Positions 1-9,244 are shown, counted from the stretch's first letter. The stretch: DNA of 64,000 nt from RUG563 sp045589355 (GCA_045589355.1 JAZNOW010000069.1:232739-296738); one strand, 5' to 3'. Numbers and translations: made by a program. The notes: a model not told the origin generated them from the sequence alone.

Positions 1-2
1 AG

Positions 3-806
3 GTTGAACAGGCACTGAAAGATAAAAATATTCCCGCCGTTTTTCTGGAAACCACATCCCCCGGCCATGCCACGCACCTGGCCCGGGAAGCTGCTAAAAG
101 CGGCGCATCCACCGTGCTTTCCATCGGCGGCGACGGCACCGCCCTGGAAGTGGCCCGGGGGCTGATGGGCACTGCCTGCGCCCTTGGCATCATTCCCGCC
201 GGCACCGGTAACGATTTCCGCAAAACCCTGGGCATTCCCAAAGACCCCCTTTCGGCTTTGGATACAGTGCTGCAAAAGCCCGCTCTGCCCACCGATATCG
301 GCCTCCTCAACGGCCGCCCCTTCCTCAACGAAATCGGCACCGGCTTTGACGTGGCGGTGTTGGATTATGCAAACAAGGCAAAGAAATACTGCCGCGGCCT
401 GCTGCCCTACCTTTGGGGCGTATTGTGTGCGCTGTTCCGTTTCCGCCCCATTCCCGTCACCTGCCGGATCGACGACGGCCCGGCAGAGCAAAAGGAGCTT
501 TTCGTCATCGCAGCAGCCAACGGCGGCGTCATCGGCGGCGGCATGGTGGTAGCCCCGAACGCCCGGGCCGACGACGGGCTGATGGACATTGTGATGGTGG
601 ACAAAATCAAGCGCTATAAGCTGCCCCTGCGGCTGATCGGCCTTTTGCGGGGCAAAATTCTCACCTTCCCCGAAACCCATTTTGTGCGTGCAAAAAAAAT
701 CGTCTTTTCTGCCCCCGGCATGCGCCTGAATGTGGACGGAGAAATCATGGCTGCCGACGAAGCCGTGGCCGAACTGCAGCCGGGCCTGATGAACATTCAC
801 CGATAA
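3..806 (+). CDS. Diacylglycerol/lipid kinase family protein (5' partial)
   Basis: The reading frame is open from the window edge, so the start codon lies outside; the first visible codons encode VEQALKDKN. A GGDGT motif lies near base 126 and is followed by GIIPAGTGNDF, the nucleotide-binding signature of the DAGK catalytic domain (DagK/YegS/BmrU family). These cytosolic or membrane-associated enzymes phosphorylate diacylglycerol or similar lipids with ATP. The C-terminal part (near FSAPGMRLNVDGE) is the usual beta-rich second domain. The gene ends 12 bases before the GH95 gene, so the two are probably co-transcribed. Family call is firm; the lipid substrate is not known. Confidence 0.88.
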   Translation, partial: VEQALKDKNIPAVFLETTSPGHATHLAREAAKSGASTVLSIGGDGTALEVARGLMGTACALGIIPAGTGNDFRKTLGIPKDPLSALDTVLQKPALPTDIGLLNGRPFLNEIGTGFDVAVLDYANKAKKYCRGLLPYLWGVLCALFRFRPIPVTCRIDDGPAEQKELFVIAAANGGVIGGGMVVAPNARADDGLMDIVMVDKIKRYKLPLRLIGLLRGKILTFPETHFVRAKKIVFSAPGMRLNVDGEIMAADEAVAELQPGLMNIHR

Positions 807-818
807 GGAGAAATCAAC

Positions 819-3155
819 ATGCACGATAACGCCCATGTTCTGTATTACCGCCAGCCGGCCGCCAACTGGAACGAGGCCCTGCCCCTTGGCAACGGCCGCC
901 TTGGCGCCATGGTATACGGCAGTGTGGAAAACGAATGCTATTCCCTGAACGAAGATACCCTCTGGTCCGGCTATCCCATGCATTACGAAAAGGGAAACGC
1001 CCCCCAGACCTTCCTCAAGGCCCGGGAAATGGCAATGCAGGGCCGGTACGAGGAAGCCCAGCGGCTGATGGAACAAAAGCACACCGGCTACTGGAGCCAG
1101 GTGTACCTGGCCGCCGGGGACCTGCAGCTTTCCTTCCATTACGCCACCCCTGTGGAAGATTACGTACGCCGGCTGGATATGCGCACCGCCGTGCACACCG
1201 TATCCTACAAAACCGGCGGCGTTACCTACACCCGGGAAAGCTTTGTTTCCCATCCCCACCAGTGCCTGGTGGTCCGCCTTTCCTGCGACAGGGAAGGGGC
1301 GCTGGATTTTTCCTTCCGCCTGTCGCCTTCCCTGGATGCACAAATGGAAATGGAAGAAAAGGCCCTTTCCTTCCGGGGCAATGCGCCGGTTTGCCGCTAC
1401 CACGATACCGTCTTCCAGGGCAACCGGGAAGAAATGGAAGCGGGCAAAGAAAACGCCGATCAGGGCATGGGCTTTTACTGCCGTGCCGAAATGGAACACC
1501 GGGGCGGCTATGCCATCCGCCGGGGCGGCGGCATTCATGTATTCGGCGCCACGGAAGCCGTTCTGTACCTGGATATCCGCACCTCCTTCAGCGGCTGGAA
1601 CAAGCACCCCGTCCTGGAAGGCAAGCCCTATATCGCCCCCTGCCGGGACACCCTGAAGGCCGCCCGGGAAATGGGCTATGCCCGCCTGCTTGCCGCCCAT
1701 ACGGCCGATCACCAATCCCTGTACAACCGGGCGGAAATCACCCTGGGCGAAGGCCTTTCCCTGCCCACGGATCAACGGCTTTACGCCCACGAAGAGGGCA
1801 AAAAGGATAACGCCCTCTACGCCCTTTATTTCCATTTTGCCCGGTACCTCACCATCGCATCCTCCCGGGAAGGCACCCAGGCCACCAACCTGCAGGGCAT
1901 CTGGTGCGATTACATCACGCCACCCTGGAACTGCAATTACACCATCAACATCAACACCCAGATGAACTACTGGCCCACCCTGCAAACCAACCTCTTCCCC
2001 TGCCACGCCCCCCTGATGCAATTGATCCGGGAACTGGCGGAAAGCGGCAAACGCACAGCGAAGGAATGGTACGGCGCCCCCGGCTCCGTTGCCCACCATA
2101 ATACCGACCTGTGGCGCATGAGCACCCCGGTGGGGGCATCCATCCACGGCTGCGGCCTGTATGCCCTGTGGAATTTTTCCCTGCCCTGGCTGTGCCAGCA
2201 TGTGTGGGATGAGTATCAGTTCACCGGGGATGAAGCATTCCTGCGGGAAGAAGCCTTCCCCATCCTTTCCGATTGCGCGGCATTCTGCCTGTCCATGCTG
2301 GTGAAGAACGAAAAAGGCAAGTGGGTCTTTGCCCCTGCCACCTCCCCGGAAAACGAATACATGCTGGAAGAAAAAGTGATCGCCCTCGCCCAGTATTCCG
2401 CCATGAACCAGGCCTTGATGCTGGATCTGTTCGAAAGTCTGCTGAAGGCAGCCCATATCCTGCATATCGAAAACGAATGGACGCAGAAAGCGGCGGCCTG
2501 CCTGCCCGATTTGCAGTTGTTTGCCATCGGCAAGGACGGCGAGCTGCTGGAATGGAACGAAAACTTTGAGGAAAAAGAAATCCACCACCGCCACATTTCC
2601 CACCTGTGGGGGCTGCACCCCGGCCATTCCATCACCCCGGATACGACGCCGGAGTGGGCCGAAGCCTGCCGGGTGAGCCTTTCTCGCCGGGGAGACGAAT
2701 CCACCGGCTGGGCCATGGGCTGGCGCATCAACCAGTGGGCACGCCTGAGGGACGGCAACCATGCCCTGAAGCTGATTGACGACCAGCTGAAAGTGGTGGA
2801 AGGCCGTGCCCCCGGCAAACCCTCCTACCACGGCGGCGGCACCTACCTGAACCTGTTCGACGCCCATCCGCCCTTCCAGATCGACGGCAATTTCGGCGCC
2901 TGCGCCGGCATGGCAGAAATGCTTTTGCAAAGCCAGAACGGCTGCCTGCATCTGCTTCCTGCCCTGCCGGATAAATGGCAGGAGGGCTGCGTCCGGGGCC
3001 TGCGCGCCCGGGGCGGCTACACCGTGGATGTGGAATGGGAAAAGGGCAAGCTGAAAAAAGCCTGCATCCTGGCCGCTTCCAGGGGCGTGCTCACCCTGCA
3101 CGACGGCCGCACCTTCCCCCACGAAAAAGGCGATACCATCGTCATTGAAGGATAA
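819..3155 (+). CDS. Glycoside hydrolase family 95 (alpha-L-fucosidase-like)
   Basis: This 778-residue protein starts with the GH95 N-terminal signature (WNEALPLGNGRLGAMVYGS) and has the complete family architecture: N-terminal beta-sandwich, (alpha/alpha)6 barrel, C-terminal beta domain. Candidate active-site elements known from family members are visible: an Asn pair in TININTQMNYWP near residue 375, a Glu in SPENEY near residue 511, and an Asp in DGNFGA near residue 689. Characterised GH95 enzymes remove terminal alpha-1,2-L-fucose or L-galactose from host or plant glycans by inversion. No signal peptide is present, so it probably acts on imported oligosaccharides. RBS AAGGAG precedes the ATG. 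It lies between a lipid kinase and a Gfo/Idh oxidoreductase that could act on the released sugar (inference). Confidence 0.93.
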   Translation: MHDNAHVLYYRQPAANWNEALPLGNGRLGAMVYGSVENECYSLNEDTLWSGYPMHYEKGNAPQTFLKAREMAMQGRYEEAQRLMEQKHTGYWSQVYLAAGDLQLSFHYATPVEDYVRRLDMRTAVHTVSYKTGGVTYTRESFVSHPHQCLVVRLSCDREGALDFSFRLSPSLDAQMEMEEKALSFRGNAPVCRYHDTVFQGNREEMEAGKENADQGMGFYCRAEMEHRGGYAIRRGGGIHVFGATEAVLYLDIRTSFSGWNKHPVLEGKPYIAPCRDTLKAAREMGYARLLAAHTADHQSLYNRAEITLGEGLSLPTDQRLYAHEEGKKDNALYALYFHFARYLTIASSREGTQATNLQGIWCDYITPPWNCNYTININTQMNYWPTLQTNLFPCHAPLMQLIRELAESGKRTAKEWYGAPGSVAHHNTDLWRMSTPVGASIHGCGLYALWNFSLPWLCQHVWDEYQFTGDEAFLREEAFPILSDCAAFCLSMLVKNEKGKWVFAPATSPENEYMLEEKVIALAQYSAMNQALMLDLFESLLKAAHILHIENEWTQKAAACLPDLQLFAIGKDGELLEWNENFEEKEIHHRHISHLWGLHPGHSITPDTTPEWAEACRVSLSRRGDESTGWAMGWRINQWARLRDGNHALKLIDDQLKVVEGRAPGKPSYHGGGTYLNLFDAHPPFQIDGNFGACAGMAEMLLQSQNGCLHLLPALPDKWQEGCVRGLRARGGYTVDVEWEKGKLKKACILAASRGVLTLHDGRTFPHEKGDTIVIEG

Positions 3156-3199
3156 GTTTTTCCTTTTCTGCACACCCTTTGGTTAAAGGAGGTGTGCCC

Positions 3200-3283
3200 A
3201 TGAAGGATATCAAGGAAAAAATGCATTCGCTGTTTCATCACAGCAAAAAAAAGAAGAAAATGACCCGGCGGCTGTTTTCTTAA
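3200..3283 (+). CDS. 27-residue basic peptide ORF
   Basis: A short ORF (MKDIKEKMHSLFHHSKKKKK and seven more residues) follows a near-perfect ribosome binding site, AAAGGAGGTG, at about 3186-3195. It is strongly basic, with a run of five lysines and a C-terminal TRRLFS. It sits in the 161-base gap between the GH95 gene and the Gfo/Idh gene, which has its own AAAGGAGG site. The strong RBS is the main reason to call it coding; it could instead be a leader peptide. No function is recognised. Confidence 0.5.
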   Translation: MKDIKEKMHSLFHHSKKKKKMTRRLFS

Positions 3284-3316
3284 CCCCGGGTAAAATACAA
3301 AAGGAGGTTCCTGTTC

Positions 3317-4399
3317 ATGAGCAAACTGAAAGCCGGTATTGTGGGCTGCGGCGGCATCGCCGGCGGCAAGCACCTGCCCGCCATCCAGAAAGTGGGCCTG
3401 TGCGAAGTGGTGGCCTTCTGCGACATCATTGAAGAAAAGGCAAAAGCCGCCTGCGCCCATTACGGTGCCCCCGGCGCCAAGGTGTTTACCGATTACCGGG
3501 AAATGCTGAAAGAGGAAATGGACGTGGTGTTCGTCTGCACCCCCAACCGCAGCCATTCCGAGATCACCGTGGCCGCACTGGAAAGCGGCCGGCACGTCAT
3601 GTGCGAAAAGCCCATGGCCATCAATTATGAAGAAGCCCTGAAAATGGTGGACGCCCAGAAGCGCACCGGCAAGGTGCTCACCATCGGCTACCAGAACCGC
3701 TACCGTCCCGACAGCCTGTGCCTGAAGGAGCTGTGCGAAAAGGACGTGCTGGGCGATGTGTATTTTGCCAAGGCCAACGCCATCCGGCGCCGTGCCGTGC
3801 CCACCTGGGGCGTGTTCCTCAACGAATACGAGCAGGGCGGCGGCCCCCTCATCGATATCGGCACCCACGCCCTGGACCTGACCTTGTGGACCATGAACAA
3901 CTACAAACCCAAATACGCCGTGGGCACCACCTACCATAAGCTGAACGACCAGACCCGCTCCGGCAACGCCTGGGGGGACTGGGACCCGGAAAAGTTCACC
4001 GTGGAAGACAGCGCCTTCGGCTTTGTGGTGATGGAAAACGGCGCCACCATCCAGGTGAACGCCTCCTGGGCGCTGAACACCCTGGAAGTGGAAGAAGCCT
4101 GCACAGTGCTGTGCGGCGATAAGGCCGGCGCCGATATGCACGGCGGAAAGCTCACCATCAACGGCGTCATGTGCGGCAGCCAGTACACCATGAACCCGGA
4201 TTTCAAGCCCGGCGGCGCTGCTTTCTATGACAGCGAAAGCGCCGGCAAGCCCCACGAACTGGAGCACAAGGTGTTCATGAAGGCTGTGATGGGCGAAGGA
4301 AACCTTTGTGTGCAGCCGGAGCAGGCCGCCTGCGTCACCCGCATCCTGGAAGCCATTTACACGTCCGCCAAAACCGGCCAGCCCTATTACTTCGACTGA
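3317..4399 (+). CDS. Gfo/Idh/MocA family NAD(P)-dependent oxidoreductase
   Basis: This 360-residue protein has an N-terminal Rossmann fold (GIVGCGGIAGGKHLP, residues 8-22), the family CEKP motif near residue 97 whose Lys is catalytic, and a DIGTHALD motif near residue 180 supplying the conserved Asp/His. The C-terminal half is the usual open-sheet substrate domain. The family oxidises or reduces sugars, inositols and their derivatives with NAD(P). The ATG at 3317 follows AAAGGAGG with good spacing. Location directly after a GH95 fucosidase suggests a role in fucose or another released sugar, but the substrate cannot be read from sequence. A strong terminator follows at 4412. Confidence 0.92.
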   Translation: MSKLKAGIVGCGGIAGGKHLPAIQKVGLCEVVAFCDIIEEKAKAACAHYGAPGAKVFTDYREMLKEEMDVVFVCTPNRSHSEITVAALESGRHVMCEKPMAINYEEALKMVDAQKRTGKVLTIGYQNRYRPDSLCLKELCEKDVLGDVYFAKANAIRRRAVPTWGVFLNEYEQGGGPLIDIGTHALDLTLWTMNNYKPKYAVGTTYHKLNDQTRSGNAWGDWDPEKFTVEDSAFGFVVMENGATIQVNASWALNTLEVEEACTVLCGDKAGADMHGGKLTINGVMCGSQYTMNPDFKPGGAAFYDSESAGKPHELEHKVFMKAVMGEGNLCVQPEQAACVTRILEAIYTSAKTGQPYYFD

Positions 4400-4411
4400 A
4401 CCAACCGTTCC

Positions 4412-4442
4412 GGAGCTGCAGCAGCTGCAGCTCCCTTTTTTT
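4412..4442 (+). terminator. Rho-independent terminator
   Basis: GGAGCTGCA and TGCAGCTCC pair around a five-base loop and are followed by a T-rich tract. It closes the lipid kinase-GH95-Gfo/Idh transcription unit. Confidence 0.85.
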
Positions 4443-4566
4443 CTGCTTTTTTCCACAAAGTTTTTGTAAATTCTTGCTCTGCCTGTTGGCCTTGCGTATA
4501 AAATGTGCTATAATATCCAAGAATATGTGTCATTGAGAAATTGTACCTTTACGGAGGGAATGGGAA

Positions 4567-5568
4567 TTGAAAAAGATCGTATCCTTTCTGCTGGCTGCGG
4601 TACTGATGATGGGCATGCTGCCCCTGCAAAACGCCTGCGCCAAGGACGTATTGTACCGCGGCATCATCACCTACCGCTATAAAGACAGTTTCACCAAGGT
4701 GTACGCCAAAATGGATAAGGAATCCAAGGCCGTCAAGTACCTGGATCCCGGCAACAAGATCAACATCACCGCCATGTACCCCGAATGGGTGGAGGTGGTG
4801 CTCAATGACGGCCGCACCGGTTACATCATCCGCCAGCGCATTGACGTGACGGAAGCGGTGGACACAAAAAACACGCCCCCTTATCCTGTGTGGGTGCAGC
4901 CTTACTACCTCGAAATTGACCGCACCGTGGAAGTAAAGGCCGAAAAAAGCGCCGACAGCGAAACCCTGTCCGTGCTGACGAACGGCGCCCGGGTGGCGGT
5001 GCTTGGCAGTGAAGACGGCTGGATCAAGCTGATCTACCACCGCCAGTACGGCTATATCAATTCCAACGATGTGGCCGAAATGCTGCCCGTGGCCCCCAGC
5101 GTGGAAACGGCCGGCACCGATGTGCCTCTGGCCGTGTTCACCTCCTTCTACAACACCAACGAAAGCCGCATCAACAACCTGAATGTGGCCTGCGGCTACA
5201 TCAGCAAAACCCTGCAGCCCGGCGAAAGCATGAACTTCAACGACACCGTATCCCCCTTCAGCAAGGAAAACGGCTACATGCCCGCCCCCGTGCTGGTGGA
5301 CGGCGAGCTTTCCGAAGGTTACGGCGGCGGCAGCTGTCAGGTGTCCTCCACCCTGTGGGATACCCTCATCCAGCTGACCGGCATCACCGTTACCATGCGC
5401 AAGCCCCACGGCAACAGCGGCGCCGCCTACCTGCCCCACGGCATGGACGCCTCCAGCGGCCGTGACGACCTGAACCTTATCTTCCGCAACGATTATCCCT
5501 TCCCCATCCGCATTGATGCTTCCTGCCACGATTACGCCCTGTTTGTGGCGGTATACAAAGGAGAATAA
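4567..5568 (+). CDS. Secreted VanW family protein with SH3-like repeats (copy 1)
   Basis: The TTG at 4567 follows GGAGGG and gives a signal peptide (hydrophobic residues 5-18, likely cleavage after NACA). Two SH3b-like segments follow (about 30-100 and 115-180; the second ends YHRQYGYINSND). Residues 200-325 form the VanW domain, with the hallmarks NGYMPAPVLVDG, YGGGSCQVSSTL and PHGNSGAAYLPHGMDA. VanW proteins occur in vancomycin clusters and widely in Clostridia; their biochemical role is unsettled, and the exported SH3 segments suggest a cell-wall function. The downstream gene at 5575 is a paralogue with the same architecture, six bases away. The two form a tandem duplication in one operon. 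Confidence 0.9.
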   Translation: MKKIVSFLLAAVLMMGMLPLQNACAKDVLYRGIITYRYKDSFTKVYAKMDKESKAVKYLDPGNKINITAMYPEWVEVVLNDGRTGYIIRQRIDVTEAVDTKNTPPYPVWVQPYYLEIDRTVEVKAEKSADSETLSVLTNGARVAVLGSEDGWIKLIYHRQYGYINSNDVAEMLPVAPSVETAGTDVPLAVFTSFYNTNESRINNLNVACGYISKTLQPGESMNFNDTVSPFSKENGYMPAPVLVDGELSEGYGGGSCQVSSTLWDTLIQLTGITVTMRKPHGNSGAAYLPHGMDASSGRDDLNLIFRNDYPFPIRIDASCHDYALFVAVYKGE

Positions 5569-5574
5569 ACCGTC

Positions 5575-6603
5575 TTGAAACGTTTCATTGCGCTGCTTCT
5601 CATGCTTGCCCTTTTGCCCCTGCAAGGGGCTTTTTGCTGTGCGGAGGAAACCCCGGAGGAAGAGCTGCCCCGGCTTTATTCCGCCCGCACCCGCATCGGC
5701 GCCAAGGTGTACAGAAGCGTGGACAAAACCGAAGGGATTGACCATTTCACCTCCATCCCCGAGCATGTGTATGTTTACGTTCATTCCCTGGACCCTACCT
5801 TCGCCTACGTCACCTGCGCCAAGTACAACGTAACGGGCTATGTGAAAAGGGTGTGCCTGGAATGGCCCAAAGTGAAGGATGCTTCCACTACGCCCCCCTA
5901 CGGCGTGGAATTCAACCAGTACATCACCACCGTTTCGGCACAGGATGCACCGGTGACGACGGATATGGGCAGCGGCGAAACCCTGGTCACCCTGCATAAA
6001 GGGGCCAAGATTTCCATCATCGGCTATGAAAACGGCTATGCCAAGCTGATTTTCCACCGCCAGTACGCCTACATCGATTCCAACCTGCTGGAAAGCCCGG
6101 TGCCGGTGTATTATTACCCCGAGGCGGCGGGCACGGACGCCCCCATCGCCGCCTACACCTCCTTCTATAAGCTGACCACCAACGAAGAAAACATCAGCCG
6201 CATGAAGAACATTGACGTGGCCTGCGAAAAGCTGTGCGCCATCAGAATGTACCACGGCGACGAATTCAACTTCAACAAGCAAATCGGCCCCTACAACGCA
6301 AAGAACGGCTATTTCCCGGCACCGGCACTGATTGACGAAGGCACCAAGCTGGCCTACGGCGGCGGCACCTGTCAGGTGGCTTCCACGCTGTACAACGTGG
6401 TGCTGCAATTGCCCGGGCTGCATGTACTGCAGCGCCGTGCCCACGGCAACAACGGCGCCAGCTACCTGCCCATCGAGGTGGACGCCGCCGTTGGCAATTC
6501 TGCCCTGAACCTGCGTTTCCGCAACCTTTTCCCCTACCCCGTGCGTATTGATGCCTCCGCCCAGGACGGCGCCCTCACCATTGCCATTTACCGGGCAGAA
6601 TAA
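5575..6603 (+). CDS. Secreted VanW family protein with SH3-like repeats (copy 2)
   Basis: Paralogue of the preceding gene: signal peptide (RFIALLLMLALLPLQGAFC), two SH3-like segments and a C-terminal VanW domain with NGYFPAPALIDEG, YGGGTCQVASTL and AHGNNGASYLP. The probable start is TTG at 5575, and its RBS (AAAGGAGAAT) overlaps the end of copy 1, so the two are translationally linked. A cysteine lies near the signal-peptide end, but the context is not a clean lipobox, so a lipoprotein is possible but not favoured. Copies 1 and 2 differ mostly in the SH3 segments, as expected if the wall-binding parts diverged after duplication (inference). Confidence 0.9.
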   Translation: MKRFIALLLMLALLPLQGAFCCAEETPEEELPRLYSARTRIGAKVYRSVDKTEGIDHFTSIPEHVYVYVHSLDPTFAYVTCAKYNVTGYVKRVCLEWPKVKDASTTPPYGVEFNQYITTVSAQDAPVTTDMGSGETLVTLHKGAKISIIGYENGYAKLIFHRQYAYIDSNLLESPVPVYYYPEAAGTDAPIAAYTSFYKLTTNEENISRMKNIDVACEKLCAIRMYHGDEFNFNKQIGPYNAKNGYFPAPALIDEGTKLAYGGGTCQVASTLYNVVLQLPGLHVLQRRAHGNNGASYLPIEVDAAVGNSALNLRFRNLFPYPVRIDASAQDGALTIAIYRAE

Positions 6604-6615
6604 GCAAACAATAAA

Positions 6616-6642
6616 AGACAGGCGGCCTGCCTGTCTTTTTTT
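6616..6642 (+). terminator. Rho-independent terminator
   Basis: GACAGGC and GCCTGTC form a stem around GGCCT, followed by a run of T. It ends the VanW pair. Confidence 0.85.
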
Positions 6643-6715
6643 CTGAGCCTGCAGGGAAAAGAAAACAGGCGGCGAATATGCACCCTTTGAACACACCGGA
6701 TAAGGAGAATGAACC

Positions 6716-8113
6716 ATGCAATGCACTCCCACCGCACCGACCCTTGGCAGCCGGGCGGAAAAGAAAGCATTTTACAAAAACGCCCTGAAAATCACCCTGC
6801 CCATCGCCCTGCAGAATTTCATGGACGCCGCCGTCAGCTCGGCGGATATCATCATGCTGTCCTTTGTCAACCAGCAGGCGCTGGCCGCCTCTTCCCTGGC
6901 AGGCAATGTGGCCTTTTCCGTCAGCAACCTGATGTTCGGGCTGTCCTCCGCTGCCGCCGTGATGAGCGCCCAGTACTGGGGAAAGGGCGATAAGAAAACG
7001 GTGGAAAGGGTGCTGGGCCTCAGCCTTCGTTTTGCCCTGCTGGTGGGCCTGTTTTTCACGCTGGCCGCCGCCGTTTTCCCCGGCCCCATCATGCAATTGT
7101 TTACCGACGACGGGGCGGTGATCCAAAACGGCGTTGTGTACCTGCAGGCCGTGTGCGCCTCCTATGTGCTGGGGGCGTTGGCCCAGGTTTACCTGAGCGT
7201 AATGCGCAGCGTGGGCCGGGTGAAAATGAGCGCCGCCGTGCACTCCATGGCCGTTGTGATGAACGTGGTGCTCAATGCCTGTTTCATCTTTGGCTGGGGG
7301 CCCTTCCCGGAATTGGGCATACTGGGCGTAGCCCTGGCCACCACCATCACCAGGGTGGCGGAAGCCGCCATCTGCCTGGCGGACGGCCTTCGGTGCCGCA
7401 TTATCCGGCTGCGCCTGCGGTACCTGATGCAAAAGGCCGGCTCCCTGACCAGGGACTTTCTGCACATGGCCATCCCCTCCGCCGGGAACGACATGATCTG
7501 GGGCCTGGCCATCAGCGTATATTCCGCCATTCTTGGCCATTTGAGCACCGATATCGTGGCCGCCAACAGCGTGGCCAATGTGGTGCGAAACTTCGGCACC
7601 GTAGTATGCTTCGGCACCTCCTCCGCCGCCGCCATCGTGCTGGGCCAGGCCATGGGCGACAACAAGCTGGCCGAAGCCAAGGCATATGCAAAGCGGTTCA
7701 TCGGCATCAGCATCTGGACGGCCGTTCTGGGCGGCGGGCTGATCCTTTTGTGCAGCCCGCTGGTGATGGATTTTATGCACCTGTACGTAACCGTCACCGA
7801 TGTGGTGCGGCAGGAATTGCCCCTGATGCTGTTCATCAACGCCTATTACGTTCTGGGCATGAGCCTGAACACCATGCTCATCTGCGGCATTTTCCGTGCC
7901 GGCGGCGACGTGAAATACGGCCTGATCTGCGATCTGTTCGCCATGTGGGGGTATGCGGTGCCCATCGGGCTGATCTGCGCCTTTGTGCTGAAATTGCCGG
8001 AAATGTGGGTGTATTTCATCCTGTATCTGGATGAGTTTGTGAAGATTCCGGTGAACTTGTGGCATTACAAAAAAATGAGCTGGCTGAAAAACATCACCCG
8101 GGATGATGTGTAA
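6716..8113 (+). CDS. MATE family efflux transporter
   Basis: A 465-residue membrane protein with about twelve hydrophobic segments arranged as two six-helix halves, typical in length and pattern of multidrug and toxic-compound extrusion transporters (cation-coupled drug/metabolite antiporters in the cytoplasmic membrane). The first half starts KNALKITLPIALQNFMDA, and the second contains FRAGGDVKYGLICDLFAMW, a common MATE feature. The ATG at 6716 follows AAGGAG. It is a single-gene unit between terminators at 6616 and 8119. Substrate unknown. Confidence 0.93.
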   Translation: MQCTPTAPTLGSRAEKKAFYKNALKITLPIALQNFMDAAVSSADIIMLSFVNQQALAASSLAGNVAFSVSNLMFGLSSAAAVMSAQYWGKGDKKTVERVLGLSLRFALLVGLFFTLAAAVFPGPIMQLFTDDGAVIQNGVVYLQAVCASYVLGALAQVYLSVMRSVGRVKMSAAVHSMAVVMNVVLNACFIFGWGPFPELGILGVALATTITRVAEAAICLADGLRCRIIRLRLRYLMQKAGSLTRDFLHMAIPSAGNDMIWGLAISVYSAILGHLSTDIVAANSVANVVRNFGTVVCFGTSSAAAIVLGQAMGDNKLAEAKAYAKRFIGISIWTAVLGGGLILLCSPLVMDFMHLYVTVTDVVRQELPLMLFINAYYVLGMSLNTMLICGIFRAGGDVKYGLICDLFAMWGYAVPIGLICAFVLKLPEMWVYFILYLDEFVKIPVNLWHYKKMSWLKNITRDDV

Positions 8114-8118
8114 AAAAA

Positions 8119-8147
8119 GAACCTGCGGCGCAAACCGCAGGTTTTTT
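8119..8147. terminator. Bidirectional terminator
   Basis: AACCTGCGG and CCGCAGGTT pair around CGCAAA, with A-rich and T-rich flanks on the two sides. It separates the convergent MATE and GNAT genes. Confidence 0.85.
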
Positions 8148-8148
8148 C

Positions 8149-9024
8149 TTATTGCTTTTTCCTTTTCCAGAAGGTCCAGGTGCAGGTGGGCCGAAAACCG
8201 ATTTTCTGATAGAACACATCCCCGCCGCCGGTCATCAGCGTGGCACCTTTTTCCCCCATGCGCCTGGCCATTTCGCAAAGCAGCGCCGCCGCCAGGCCTT
8301 TCTGGCGGTGCTCCGGCACGGTGCAAAGGGGCTCCAGATAGGCCAGCTTGTTTCTTTCCGTCCACCACATGCCGCCGTAGCAGGCATACTTCCCCTGTTC
8401 ATCCACCACCGCCATGGCACACTCCGGGGTGAAATGAGGGGCCGTCGCTAAACGCAGGGCGCTTTCAAAATCCCCATCCCAGGGGCCTTCCTCCTTTTCA
8501 TGGTCAAAGCCCTTCCAGCAGCATTCATCCGCTTTGGCCGCATCCACTTCTCCGGGATCGGTGAAGCGATACCCTTCCGGCAATTTCCGTTCAAAGGGCC
8601 GGTCGTAATAATAGCCATAGTCGGTATAGCCGAATTCCTTATAATATCCGGCCTTCTCCGCCTGCTGCAAAACAGCCTGCTGTGCTTCAAAAATCACCAG
8701 CCGCTGCTCCTCCCCGGCAAGCTGCATATGTTCCGCGGCGTATTGCACCATTTCTTCCGCCAACGCTTCATAGCCGGGCCGCAGGCAGAAATACACATCC
8801 GTCCGGGGATTTTCGGTAAAGCAAAAGCCCACCATCTTCCCTTCTTCTTCCCAGATGCCCCAGCGATGGCAATAGGTGGCATCCATCCAGTCAGAGCACA
8901 GGGCATATTCCACAAAAGGCGGCTTGACGCCATTGGCGTTATCCGGCGTATAAACATCGCACAAAAAATCATACACCGCCGGGTAATCACTGAGCAGGCG
9001 AAAATTGCGAAAAGTAACAGCCAT
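8149..9024 (-). CDS. GNAT family N-acetyltransferase
   Basis: A 291-residue protein with a C-terminal GNAT acetyl-CoA domain: VPEHRQKGLAAALLCEMARR is the family motif A (R/Q-x-x-G-x-A), and FYQKIGFRP is the usual end. The N-terminal half (VTFRNFRLLSDYPAVYDFLC) resembles a second, degenerate GNAT fold. Two in-frame ATGs lie six bases apart; the one at 9024 is preferred because GGAGG then sits eight bases upstream, whereas the first ATG (9030) is only two bases from it. Substrate unknown. Divergent from the XRE gene at 9245. Confidence 0.88.
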   Translation of the reverse strand: MAVTFRNFRLLSDYPAVYDFLCDVYTPDNANGVKPPFVEYALCSDWMDATYCHRWGIWEEEGKMVGFCFTENPRTDVYFCLRPGYEALAEEMVQYAAEHMQLAGEEQRLVIFEAQQAVLQQAEKAGYYKEFGYTDYGYYYDRPFERKLPEGYRFTDPGEVDAAKADECCWKGFDHEKEEGPWDGDFESALRLATAPHFTPECAMAVVDEQGKYACYGGMWWTERNKLAYLEPLCTVPEHRQKGLAAALLCEMARRMGEKGATLMTGGGDVFYQKIGFRPTCTWTFWKRKKQ

Positions 9025-9097
9025 GGTCATTTCCTCCGTTCATTTGCGTTCATTATACAGAAAGCACCGCAAAAATGCAATACGGCCCCGCCCTTCC

Positions 9098-9127
9098 TTG
9101 GAAAAGGCGATTTTTTTGTGCTATAAT
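9098..9127 (+). promoter_or_regulatory. Probable sigma-A promoter for the XRE gene
   Basis: TTGGAA and TATAAT are separated by 18 bases, upstream of the regulator at 9245. The long untranslated leader (about 110 bases) has no obvious structure. Confidence 0.55.
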
Positions 9128-9244
9128 AAGCCGAAACCCCCTTTGCAACCCTAAGTTTACAAAAAGAACGGCAAAAAAGATGGTGTTTTTTCCCTTTTTC
9201 CCCTACAATTGCACCATCATCCAACGAAAGGAAGACATGAAAAC

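Noticed and set aside
4549..8368. Long minus-strand ORFs opposite the VanW and MATE genes
   Set aside because: They have biased His/Gly/Ala composition, no RBS and no recognisable domains; the plus-strand genes are certain.
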